7,693 nucleotides of DNA from Acidobacteria bacterium CG_4_9_14_3_um_filter_49_7 (GCA_002789615.1 PFTO01000029.1:1-7693); one strand, 5' to 3'; shown: positions 1 to 7,182, numbered from the stretch's first letter. Numbers and translations are program-made. The notes: generated by a model from the letters alone, not told the origin.

Positions 1-232
1 TCTGATTCGGGAAATGGAACCGGAGCCCCGGGGAGTGTACACGGGTTCAATAGGCTGGATATCCGGGGATGCCGCCATGATGGACCTCAATATTGCCATT
101 CGAACCTGCATGGTTCAAAATGGAGTTCTCACCTTTGGCGTTGGAGGTGGCATAGTGTGGGACTCCGATCCATCCGAAGAATACGAAGAAACAGTTAAGA
201 AAGGAGAATCAATTGTCAAATGCTTAAACTGA
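1..232 (+). CDS. pabB: Aminodeoxychorismate synthase component I, C-terminal fragment (5' end outside window)
   Basis: The reading frame is open from base 2 and ends with TGA at 230-232, so only the last 76 residues of a chorismate-binding enzyme are present. PabB converts chorismate plus ammonia (from glutamine through PabA) to 4-amino-4-deoxychorismate in the cytoplasm, the first step toward p-aminobenzoate and folate. Visible family motifs, in order, are EPEPRGVYTG, the NIAIRT strand, and GVGGGIVWDSDP followed by EYEET, which form the end of the chorismate-binding fold. The GVGGGIVWDSDP form and the NIAIRT motif are typical of PabB rather than anthranilate synthase TrpE, which usually has a GxGGGIVADSDP form. 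The next gene is a PabC-like lyase overlapping the 3' end, which strongly supports PabB. TrpE or isochorismate synthase are less likely alternatives. The N-terminal part, including any fused glutaminase domain, cannot be judged. Confidence 0.87.
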   Translation, partial: LIREMEPEPRGVYTGSIGWISGDAAMMDLNIAIRTCMVQNGVLTFGVGGGIVWDSDPSEEYEETVKKGESIVKCLN

Positions 233-993
233 AAATCAATGAAAGCGAGAATATCCCGGTTTCACCTCAATATCTGGAACAGGCCCTGTTTGAGACCATT
301 CTTGTACGGGAAGGGCAGCCGGTTTTTCTGAGTCGCCATCTCAACAGGATGGCTACAGGTCTTATGTTTATGAAAATGGATGAGCTGCCATCGCTTCTGT
401 CCATCCGGGAAGCAATCATAGAGTGTTTGTCCATGACCGGGACTGTTGAGGGTGGGATTAAACTCATGGCAATCGGTCAGCTTCTTCATGTTCTTCCTCG
501 GACTGTCGTACAGGCTCCGGAAACGATAGCAATCGGGATATCGGAAACAGTAATCCGTGATGCCAACTCATCCCTGGCAGGAATCAAGACGGTTCAGAGG
601 GTCTGGAGCGACGCGCTGAGAGCGGAAGCCCTCCGAATGAATGTTCACGATTGCATTGCCTTGAACAGCGAGGGGAACCTGACCGAAGGTGGACGGACAA
701 ATCTCTTTCTGGTTCAAAATGAAAGGCTGGTGACGCCGCCACTCCATGATAGCTGTCTCCCCGGTGTCACCCGGAGCATTGTCCTTGAAATGGATAATAC
801 TGCCGAAGTGCAATTGAGCAGGGAGGACCTTGTTCAATGTGAGGCGGCCTTCCTGACCAGTGCTCTGATCGGTGCGGTACCGATCGCTCAAGTTATTGGA
901 ATTGGAAAGAAGGACCCGCACCATCCCCTGATTCAAGGAGTTCAGGCAGAAATTGCCAGGGCAATCCGGGAGGATCTCAATTTGCTCAGCTGA
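220..993 (+). CDS. pabC: Aminodeoxychorismate lyase-like class IV PLP aminotransferase
   Basis: This 257-residue cytoplasmic protein has the fold-type IV PLP-enzyme pattern, close to the roughly 270 residues usual for PabC. Seen: an N-terminal ALFETILVR strand (22-30) with the RHLNRM motif (39-44); the probable Schiff-base lysine Lys123 in GIKTVQR; NSEGNLTEGGRTNLF (149-163) with the conserved Glu156; PGVTR (181-185), the phosphate-binding turn; and FLTSALIGAVPI (211-222). By family knowledge PabC cleaves 4-amino-4-deoxychorismate to p-aminobenzoate and pyruvate. The motifs alone would also allow a branched-chain or D-amino-acid aminotransferase; the choice of PabC rests on the immediately preceding pabB and the short length. 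The ATG at 220 lies inside the pabB reading frame, giving a 13-base overlap, and is preceded by AAGGAG at 201-206 with a longish 13-base spacing. No closer in-frame start is visible, and the overlap suggests translational coupling. The stop at 991-993 faces the dGTPase stop. Confidence 0.85.
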   Translation: MLKLKINESENIPVSPQYLEQALFETILVREGQPVFLSRHLNRMATGLMFMKMDELPSLLSIREAIIECLSMTGTVEGGIKLMAIGQLLHVLPRTVVQAPETIAIGISETVIRDANSSLAGIKTVQRVWSDALRAEALRMNVHDCIALNSEGNLTEGGRTNLFLVQNERLVTPPLHDSCLPGVTRSIVLEMDNTAEVQLSREDLVQCEAAFLTSALIGAVPIAQVIGIGKKDPHHPLIQGVQAEIARAIREDLNLLS

Positions 994-1001
994 ATGCCGG
1001 A

Positions 1002-2036
1002 TTACAGTCGAAACCAGCGCCGGGGGACAAAAAATTCTTCAAAGAGGTTGATTGCGTAAAGATCCGTCATACCGGAAATATAGTCGGCCACCACACGATC
1101 CGGTTTGTTGTTTCGCTGAAAGTAAAAAGGCGGTATTTCTGCCTCGGCATTCTTCATCAGGTAATCAAAGAGAAACTCAATAATTTTTTCAGATTTTGCG
1201 AATTCCTTCTTCACTTTTTTATCAAAGTAGATCTCATCGTACATGAAATCTTTGTATTGCTGGAAAGCGACCGCTATCTCCGGGCTCATCCGGATTTCCC
1301 CGCCATCCGCTGACCGGCTGTTCTGGATCAGGTCCCGAACCAGTCTGTTAATTCTCTCCCTGGGGGTTTGGCCGATGGCCTTTGCCACACTTCCCGGTAT
1401 ATCTTCGTTCCGGATGATCCCCGCACGGATGGCATCATCGCAATCGTGGTTCAGGTAGGCTGCGACATCTGACACCCGAACCACCCGTGCCTCCATTGTT
1501 CGAATTCCCAGCGACTCTCCGGATGGGTCACCGGACCGCCCTTTGGAGTGCTTTCCGATTCCCTCCATCACTTCCTTCGTCAGGTTCAGACCCTCTCCCT
1601 TGCGTTCCAGAAAATTCACTACCCGGACACTCTGAACAAAATGACGGAATCCACCCTCCACCAACCGGTTCAACACCGCTTCCCCCGCATGGCCAAAGGG
1701 TGTGTGCCCGAGATCGTGCCCCAGGGCAATGGCTTCGGTGAGGTCTTCGTTGAGTCGAAGAGCCCGGGAAATAGTCCGGGCAATCTGGGACACTTCCAGC
1801 GTGTGGGTCAGCCTTGTACGGTAGTGATCTCCCACAGGGGCCAGAAAAACCTGTGTCTTGTGTTTCAGGCGCCGGAAAGACTTGCAGTGCAGGACGCGAT
1901 CCCGGTCCCTCTGGAAGCAGGTCCGGATATCACAGGGTGCTTCCGGCCAGTGTCGCCCCCGGCTTTTAGACGCAAGACAGGCATGGGGAGACAGCATTTC
2001 CCGCTCTCTGATTTCTGTTTCTTCCCGAATCGTCAT
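1002..2036 (-). CDS. dgt: HD-domain deoxyguanosinetriphosphate triphosphohydrolase-like protein
   Basis: This 344-residue cytoplasmic enzyme belongs to the type 2 dGTPase-like family, which hydrolyses dGTP or other dNTPs to the deoxynucleoside and triphosphate and so tunes the dNTP pool. Seen: the N-terminal block RTCFQRDRDRVLH and SFRRLKHKTQVF, then RTRLTHTLEVSQIAR with metal ligand His78; the HD motif GHDLGHTPFGHAGE with His107-Asp108, and His116 and Glu119 in the positions of the catalytic His/Glu of E. coli Dgt; the second metal Asp190 in VRVSD; then YLNHDCDDAIRAG; and the usual C-terminal ending ADYISGMTDLYAINLFEEFFVPRRW. The HNEQS motif normally found near residue 132 reads HFVQS here. 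The start at 2036 was chosen because GGAGGAGGA lies 4 bases upstream and the protein then begins at the normal family point; upstream in-frame ATGs at 2051 and 2195 lie within the symporter gene. The ATG overlaps the symporter TGA as ATGA, so it is probably the second gene of that operon. Confidence 0.93.
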   Translation of the reverse strand: MTIREETEIREREMLSPHACLASKSRGRHWPEAPCDIRTCFQRDRDRVLHCKSFRRLKHKTQVFLAPVGDHYRTRLTHTLEVSQIARTISRALRLNEDLTEAIALGHDLGHTPFGHAGEAVLNRLVEGGFRHFVQSVRVVNFLERKGEGLNLTKEVMEGIGKHSKGRSGDPSGESLGIRTMEARVVRVSDVAAYLNHDCDDAIRAGIIRNEDIPGSVAKAIGQTPRERINRLVRDLIQNSRSADGGEIRMSPEIAVAFQQYKDFMYDEIYFDKKVKKEFAKSEKIIEFLFDYLMKNAEAEIPPFYFQRNNKPDRVVADYISGMTDLYAINLFEEFFVPRRWFRL

Positions 2037-3466
2037 GGTTTCCTCCTCCATGTGAGCACGGATACCGCCCACCCTGCCAGAAGGGACATGAAAAAGGCAG
2101 GAATCAGCTCGTATACCGCCTGGTTCAGTACGGGAATATTGTTCCAGATAATTACCGTTAACGGCCCAACTATCAGATTTGTCAACGCTCCCCACTTATT
2201 GAATCGCCTGAAATAAATCATGGACAGAATCATGGGAGAAAATGCCGCGCCCAGTGCCCCCCATGCGTAAAGTACAAAGGTGTAGATTACCTTCACATTC
2301 AAGAGCGCAACAAAGATGGCGATAGCTGTCATGACCAGAATCACCAGCCTCGTCGCCAGTACCAGATGGCGTTCCTCCACTTTTCGTTTTGTCAATTTCA
2401 GCCATAGATCGTTTACCAGCGAAGTGGCGGCGTACATGAGCTGAGAATCCGCGGTGGACATGATGGCAGCGGTAATGGCGGCAAGAACGACACCCGCCAG
2501 CACGGGTGGCAAGTGCTCGGCCGCGAATTTCGGGAGAATATGCTCCGGGTCCTTCAGGACGGGGTAAAGGACACGGCCAGCAATTCCCAGTGTTACCGAT
2601 CCAGCCAGAACCAGGATTCCCCACACGGTGGCAATCATTCCGGAGCGGCGTCCCTCTTCCTCATTTTTCACTGTGATGTAGCGGACCACGACATGGGGCA
2701 TACCCTGATACCCCAATCCAATCCCAAGTTGGCCCACAATAAAGCCCACGCTGCCCCAGATTGACAGCCCCTTCAAGGACCAGAATCCCTCCAGGCCCGC
2801 GCTTTGAATCACACTGTGGATACGCATGGGGCCCCCGGCGTCTACTATTGCGAGAATGGGCAGGGAAACCATAATCAAAGCCATGAGAAGTCCCTGGAGG
2901 GCATCGGTCCAGCACACCGCGGCATACCCGCCCATCAGCACGTAAGCGGCGATGATGATGCTGCCCAGCAATACACCCTGGCGATAATCCATCAGCCCCA
3001 TCCCATGGAGGGTTTTTCCCGCCCCCACAAATTGGGACACAACATAGACTCCCATAAAAAACACGATTACGATGCTGCCGATTATCCGGAGCATTTTCTT
3101 CCGATCTTCCAGTTCATCTTCCACCATATCTGCCAGTGTCAGTGAATTGTGGACGCCAGAAATCCTCCGTACCGGGACAATTACAAAGAGCCAGTTAACC
3201 GCGAAACCGGCCACACAGCCGATCACCGCCCAGTAAGCCGCCAGTCCTTTCGCGTAACCGAGTCCGGAGAGACCCAGCATGACCCAGGCACTTTCTGAAC
3301 TGGCCGCGGCACTCAGGGCCGTGACGATGGAGCCCAGCGATTTTCCGGCAGACACAAAGTCATTGTAACTTCTCGAAAATTTGCGTTCTCCCAGGTAGCC
3401 GATCACAATCAGCGCAACAAGATAGAGTCCGAAAGTTATCATCAATGTTGTTTCGTGTGCTGCCAT
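2033..3466 (-). CDS. Sodium:solute symporter (SSS family, PutP-like)
   Basis: This 477-residue inner-membrane protein has about 13 hydrophobic segments, from residues 8-25 to the final one near 450-472, matching the 13-helix SSS/LeuT-type fold. It is expected to couple sodium entry to uptake of a small organic solute. Similarity to E. coli PutP (proline) is visible along the length: ALSAAASSESAW (50-61) in the first helix of the core, the MRIIGS/FVGAGKTLHG region, MGGYAAVCWTDALQG, GLGYQGMPHVVVRYI, AAIMSTADSQL with Ser337-Thr338 in the place of the PutP sodium-site Ser340-Thr341, and YAWGALGAAFSPMIL. The PutP sodium-site Asp55 is replaced by Ser57 here (followed by Glu58), so the substrate and coupling ion cannot be assumed; proline is only one possibility, and pantothenate-, sugar- or other SSS substrates are open. 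The start at 3466 was chosen because GGGAGGG lies 4 bases upstream and the first helix then begins at once; a 71-codon upstream extension in frame is hydrophilic and unlike the family. First gene of a two-gene operon with the dGTPase. Confidence 0.92.
   Translation of the reverse strand: MAAHETTLMITFGLYLVALIVIGYLGERKFSRSYNDFVSAGKSLGSIVTALSAAASSESAWVMLGLSGLGYAKGLAAYWAVIGCVAGFAVNWLFVIVPVRRISGVHNSLTLADMVEDELEDRKKMLRIIGSIVIVFFMGVYVVSQFVGAGKTLHGMGLMDYRQGVLLGSIIIAAYVLMGGYAAVCWTDALQGLLMALIMVSLPILAIVDAGGPMRIHSVIQSAGLEGFWSLKGLSIWGSVGFIVGQLGIGLGYQGMPHVVVRYITVKNEEEGRRSGMIATVWGILVLAGSVTLGIAGRVLYPVLKDPEHILPKFAAEHLPPVLAGVVLAAITAAIMSTADSQLMYAATSLVNDLWLKLTKRKVEERHLVLATRLVILVMTAIAIFVALLNVKVIYTFVLYAWGALGAAFSPMILSMIYFRRFNKWGALTNLIVGPLTVIIWNNIPVLNQAVYELIPAFFMSLLAGWAVSVLTWRRKP
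2041..2049 (-). promoter_or_regulatory. Ribosome binding site of the dGTPase gene
   Basis: On the minus strand the sequence reads GGAGGAGGA, then AACC, then ATG. This strong Shine-Dalgarno site lies inside the last codons of the symporter gene and decides the start at 2036 over the upstream in-frame ATG at 2051, which itself forms part of the purine run. Confidence 0.8.
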
Positions 3467-3470
3467 CCAT

Positions 3471-3477
3471 CCCTCCC
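3471..3477 (-). promoter_or_regulatory. Ribosome binding site of the symporter gene
   Basis: The minus strand reads GGGAGGG, then ATGG, then the ATG at 3466. This is a near-ideal Shine-Dalgarno site and is the main reason for rejecting longer in-frame starts as far upstream as 3679. Confidence 0.75.
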
Positions 3478-3500
3478 AAATCTGTTTTTGTATTGATTCA

Positions 3501-3530
3501 GTTATACCAGAAATGCGGACAAACTGCCAA
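3501..3530 (-). promoter_or_regulatory. Predicted sigma70-type promoter for the symporter-dGTPase operon
   Basis: On the minus strand there is a -35 box TTGGCA (3530-3525), an 18-base spacer, and a -10 box TATAAC (3506-3501). Each box matches the consensus at five of six positions, and a TGG directly before the -10 gives an extended -10. Initiation would fall near 3494, leaving a leader of about 28 bases that holds the ribosome binding site and leaves no room for a riboswitch. Read by eye only. Confidence 0.55.
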
Positions 3531-3726
3531 TTGGGAGAGGAAGAAGAGAGTATGGAGGGCGGTTCAATACGGTTACAGAATGGCTCAATCCCGGACCCCC
3601 TTCTTTTTTCATGAGCCGCTGTGCCAATCCAGCGTTTTTCTGCAACAGAAAGACAAGTTTTTCCGTAAAAAATATTCATGACGGGTTTCTTTTGTTTTCC
3701 TGAGTGACAAGTTTGAATGATAGATC

Positions 3727-3734
3727 AGGGAGGA
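3727..3734 (+). promoter_or_regulatory. Ribosome binding site of the tricorn-like protease gene
   Basis: AGGGAGGA lies 9 bases before the ATG at 3744. It selects that start over in-frame ATGs at 3717 and 3735, and this choice places Met-Arg-Lys directly before the signal-peptide hydrophobic core. No convincing -35/-10 pair was found on the + strand upstream. Confidence 0.75.
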
Positions 3735-3743
3735 ATGTGTTTT

Positions 3744-6700
3744 ATGAGAAAAATTGTATGGATAATGGCTTATGTGCTGGTGGCCGGACTGACATATGCC
3801 GCACCACCGGCGAGGTTTATGGCGGAGCCGGACATTAACGGAAAGCGTATTGTGTTTTCCTACGAAGGGGATTTGTGGATGGTGCCGGAAACCGGTGGAA
3901 CAGCTACGCGACTGACCAGTTTCCCGGGTACGGAGAGCAGTCCGAAATTTTCCCCGGATGGCAAGTGGATTGCGTTTTCCGGCAATTATGATGGAGCCCA
4001 GGCTGTGTACAAGATGCCGGCAGAAGGTGGTGAGCCGATCCGGTTGACCTGGAATCCGGGGCGGGCCAGAGTACTGGACTGGACACCGGATGGCAAACGG
4101 ATCGTGTTTTCATCTTATATGAAGACCTTTATCTACCGGGATCCGAAGCTGTTTTCAGTAAAAGCGGACGGCACAGCGCCTGAGCAGTTGCCGTTGGACC
4201 GTGGTGTACTGGTGGGATTCAACCCGGACGGAAGTGAAATGCTGTACTGCCGAAAGGGCAATCCGGAGTACCAGTGGAAGCGCTACCGGGGCGGTTCATA
4301 TGTGGATATCTGGCGCTACAATTTTAAAACCCGCCAATTTTCTCCTGTGACGGATTTTGTGGGGAAGAATACCTACCCGATGTGGTTCGGAAACGCGATG
4401 GTATTTGTTTCGGACCGGGGCCCCCACAAGGTATGCAATGTGTTCCTAAAAGACCTTGCCACAGGAACGGTCAAACAACTAACCCACTATGACAAACTGG
4501 ACGTCATGATGGCGGGGCATGACGACAGCAGGATGGTGTATTTACAGGATGGTACGCTCCACGTGCTGAACGCGGCAAACGGCAAGGTGGAGGATGTTTC
4601 AGTTATGGTTCCCAGTGACCGGTGGCGGTTGCGGGATCGGGTTATCAATCCGGAGAAGTATGTCCACTTCATGGATGCGTCAAATGACGGAAAGACTGCC
4701 CTTCTGGAAGCCAGAGGCGATGTGTATGCAGTTCCGTCGGACAAAAAAGAAGATACCCTTAATTTGTCCGCCAGTTCGGCATCCCGGGAACGGCTGCCTC
4801 GAATCTCACCGGATGGCAAATGGGTATGCTTTTTTTCAGACAGGACCGGCGAATATCAGCTTTACAAACAATCCATTGGCGGTGGCCCCTGGCTCCAGCT
4901 TACGGACGGTAGATTTGCTTATCCCTACCGGCCGGCATGGTCACCGGACGGGAAGAAGATCCTGTTCGGCACCAAAACTTTTCGGATTTATGTGCTGGAT
5001 GTGACGAGCAAAAAGCTGACAAAGGTGGACGAGTATCATCAGTTGAAAAACGATGAATTTTACTGGGAAATCGATGATTACGGCTGGGCGCCAGACTCAA
5101 ACTGGATTTGCTACACGACAGTGGCGAAAAACCGGAACAGCATGGTGAAACTCTACCGCATTTCGGATGGGAAAAGGGTTGCTCTGACCGATGACTTTTA
5201 TGACAATCTGAACCCCCGGTTCGATAAGAACGGCGATTATCTCTATTATCTTTCCAGTCGCAATTTTAACGTGCAGATGGATTTCTATGAGGATGACCAT
5301 ATCCTCAATTCTCCTTACACGCCGGTTGCGGTGCAGCTTCGGGTGGGGGAGAAGCCCCCATTTGCTGATCTGGCGGCGGTCCCGGGTGGCGACGAAACAG
5401 AAAAGTCGGATAAGCCGGACAAGGACGATAAGGATAAAAAAACTACCCCTGAATTCCGCATCGATCTGGCGCAGCTGTCGAGCCGGACATTTCCATTGCC
5501 GGTGAAACCGGGAAATTATCTCTACCTGAAGGCTGGAAATGGAAAAGTAACCTGGGGCTCCGTCGACAAATGGGTCGAACATGACTACGACGCCGTGTTT
5601 AAACCCAACCGCTCCACAAAGGTGTGGCTTCACATCTTCGATATGGACGAGAAGGAAGAAGTAAAACTGCCTGAGGAAGTACAGGACTTCCGTTTGTCAC
5701 CTGACGGCAGCCAGTTGATTACCCATAAGGGCGGTGGCTACCACATAAATGCGGTGGACAAGGCATATAGCCAGAAGAAATTCGGTGAAGCGGTAGACCT
5801 ATCCAAGATGGTGTACACGGTTCAGACCATGGCGGAGTACAATCAGATTTTCAATGACGCATGGCGGTGGTGGCGGGACTTTTTCTACGATAAAAATCTC
5901 CATGGCCATGACTGGAAAAAACTTGGGGAACAGTATCGTGCCTACATCCCCTATGTGACCAGCCGGAACGGCCTCAACTGGCTGATTTCACAAATGGTTG
6001 GTGAGGTGTCGGTCGGTCATGCCTATATTTTCGGTGGGGACCAGAACAGGGTTCGCCAACCTGAAAACCGGGCGGAAATATATCCCGGCCTGCTGGGTGC
6101 GGACCTGGTACCGGACCGCAAGGCCGGTCGCTATCGGTTCGGCACAATCTTCGGCCCGACGAAATACAACCTTGATGTGACCGGTCCGCTTGCCAGGCCC
6201 GATGTCGGCGTAAAGGAAGGGGACTATCTCATTGCCATCAATGATCACAATATCACCGACTCAGACAACTGGTTCAGATATGTTCAGATTGTTTCCGGTG
6301 AAACGATTTCCCTTACAGTCAGCAACAGAGCGGACGGGAAGGATGGCCGGACCTTCCGGGTCACACCCGTGTTCTCTGAAAGACAACTTCGATATGTGCA
6401 CTGGCTGGCCCACAATATTGACTATGTGTTGAAAAAAACCAACGGTCAGGTCGGATACATGCACATCAACGATATGTCAGATAGAGGAATCGGTGAGTTT
6501 GACAAGTTCTGGCGGGCATTCCGTTACAGGAAAGGCATTATTATCGATGTGCGCCGAAATTCCGGCGGCTGGACCGAGTACATTCTTATCGACAAGCTGG
6601 AAAGAAAAATGGTTGCCTACAATGTGTTGACCGACATGAACCCAATGCGGTATCCCGGCGCGGCATCCACCGCGAAATATGTGGCCATTTCCAATGAGTA

Positions 6701-7049
6701 CAACGGCTCAGACGGAGAAGCCTTCATCCAGCACTTCAAAGCGCGGAAAATGGGAAAGGTTATCGGCGTTCCGTCATGGGGCGGCCTGGTTGGGATCATC
6801 AATGGCCAGCTCACTGTGGACAACGGCACCGTTTACCAGCCCAACAACAGCTTCTATGGCAAGGAAGGCAAATGGTGGGTGGAAAACCACGGTGCCGATC
6901 CGGATATCACTCTGGACAATGATCCCGGATCTGTTGTGGCAGGGAAAGATCCACAGCTGGATAAAGCCATTGAGGTTGTGCTGGAAGAAATGAAAAAAGC
7001 GGGGAAACCTGAAGTACCCGTCCAGCATCCAGCTTATCCGATCAGATAA
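3744..7049 (+). CDS. Exported tricorn-like protease, S41 family, with beta-propellers and PDZ domain
   Basis: This 1101-residue protein is similar in length to archaeal tricorn protease (about 1070) but carries an N-terminal signal peptide: MRK, a hydrophobic core at 4-16, and likely cleavage after Ala19 (TYA|APP), so it should work in the periplasm or outside the cell. Domains in order: a first beta-propeller of about 25-320 with PD40-type repeats (FSPDG at 69, WTPDG at 113); a second of about 330-670 (ISPDG 354, WSPDG 399, WAPDS 448, LSPDG 651), interrupted by an Asp/Lys-rich stretch at about 550-566; a helical C1 domain from 689; a PDZ domain of about 782-862; and an S41 C2 domain with DVRRNSGG (935-942). 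The catalytic set is in place: His759 (VGHAY), nucleophile Ser989 with Asp990 (NGSDGEAF), and Glu1047 (VENHG). The Ser-to-Glu distance of 58 equals that of the Thermoplasma enzyme (S965, E1023). The residue before His759 is Gly, where the archaeal enzyme has Ser745. By family knowledge it would cut oligopeptides to small peptides; the propellers gate and guide substrate. Transcribed divergently from the symporter. Confidence 0.94.
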   Translation: MRKIVWIMAYVLVAGLTYAAPPARFMAEPDINGKRIVFSYEGDLWMVPETGGTATRLTSFPGTESSPKFSPDGKWIAFSGNYDGAQAVYKMPAEGGEPIRLTWNPGRARVLDWTPDGKRIVFSSYMKTFIYRDPKLFSVKADGTAPEQLPLDRGVLVGFNPDGSEMLYCRKGNPEYQWKRYRGGSYVDIWRYNFKTRQFSPVTDFVGKNTYPMWFGNAMVFVSDRGPHKVCNVFLKDLATGTVKQLTHYDKLDVMMAGHDDSRMVYLQDGTLHVLNAANGKVEDVSVMVPSDRWRLRDRVINPEKYVHFMDASNDGKTALLEARGDVYAVPSDKKEDTLNLSASSASRERLPRISPDGKWVCFFSDRTGEYQLYKQSIGGGPWLQLTDGRFAYPYRPAWSPDGKKILFGTKTFRIYVLDVTSKKLTKVDEYHQLKNDEFYWEIDDYGWAPDSNWICYTTVAKNRNSMVKLYRISDGKRVALTDDFYDNLNPRFDKNGDYLYYLSSRNFNVQMDFYEDDHILNSPYTPVAVQLRVGEKPPFADLAAVPGGDETEKSDKPDKDDKDKKTTPEFRIDLAQLSSRTFPLPVKPGNYLYLKAGNGKVTWGSVDKWVEHDYDAVFKPNRSTKVWLHIFDMDEKEEVKLPEEVQDFRLSPDGSQLITHKGGGYHINAVDKAYSQKKFGEAVDLSKMVYTVQTMAEYNQIFNDAWRWWRDFFYDKNLHGHDWKKLGEQYRAYIPYVTSRNGLNWLISQMVGEVSVGHAYIFGGDQNRVRQPENRAEIYPGLLGADLVPDRKAGRYRFGTIFGPTKYNLDVTGPLARPDVGVKEGDYLIAINDHNITDSDNWFRYVQIVSGETISLTVSNRADGKDGRTFRVTPVFSERQLRYVHWLAHNIDYVLKKTNGQVGYMHINDMSDRGIGEFDKFWRAFRYRKGIIIDVRRNSGGWTEYILIDKLERKMVAYNVLTDMNPMRYPGAASTAKYVAISNEYNGSDGEAFIQHFKARKMGKVIGVPSWGGLVGIINGQLTVDNGTVYQPNNSFYGKEGKWWVENHGADPDITLDNDPGSVVAGKDPQLDKAIEVVLEEMKKAGKPEVPVQHPAYPIR

Positions 7050-7059
7050 GTGAAAAAGA

Positions 7060-7153
7060 GCGTGGGCGTTGTGTGTGGGCGTCGGAAAAAGAATTTGCAG
7101 GGAAAGGGTATTTATTATTTCCTTTCTTTATTTGCACTTTCTGCCGCCCACGC
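7060..7153. repeat. Nested inverted repeats in the convergent gap; possible weak terminator region
   Basis: The 133-base gap between the converging protease and nadC stop codons holds GCGTGGGCG (7060-7068) and its exact reverse complement CGCCCACGC (7145-7153). A second copy of GTGGGCGT (7075-7082) repeats the left arm at 7062-7069. Nested inside is a weaker arm pair, AGGGAAAGG (7099-7107) with CCTTTCTTT (7121-7129), including two G-T pairs and a 13-base loop. No clean hairpin with a T tract is present, so termination from either side is only a possibility. Nothing else is visible in this gap. Confidence 0.3.
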
Positions 7154-7182
7154 ACGACCCCAACTCGTTTCTGTTCCGCAAA

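Noticed and set aside
2037..2195. Longer dGTPase beginning at 2195 or 2051
   Set aside because: Both extensions lie inside the symporter gene, and the best ribosome binding site directly precedes the ATG at 2036, where the family alignment begins.
1548..2216. A 222-codon + strand reading frame opposite the dGTPase
   Set aside because: It is the antisense shadow of a well-conserved enzyme and encodes no recognisable domain.
3467..3679. In-frame N-terminal extension of the symporter by 71 residues
   Set aside because: It is hydrophilic, unlike the family, covers the predicted promoter, and the strong ribosome binding site at 3471-3477 supports the start at 3466.
3445..3681. A 78-codon + strand reading frame covering the divergent gap
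   Set aside because: It overlaps the symporter start, has no ribosome binding site at its ATG, and its composition (Phe, Arg, Lys and Gln runs) resembles translated non-coding sequence.
5097..5633. A 178-codon - strand reading frame inside the protease gene
   Set aside because: It is a shadow of the second propeller, with no start signal and no domain pattern.
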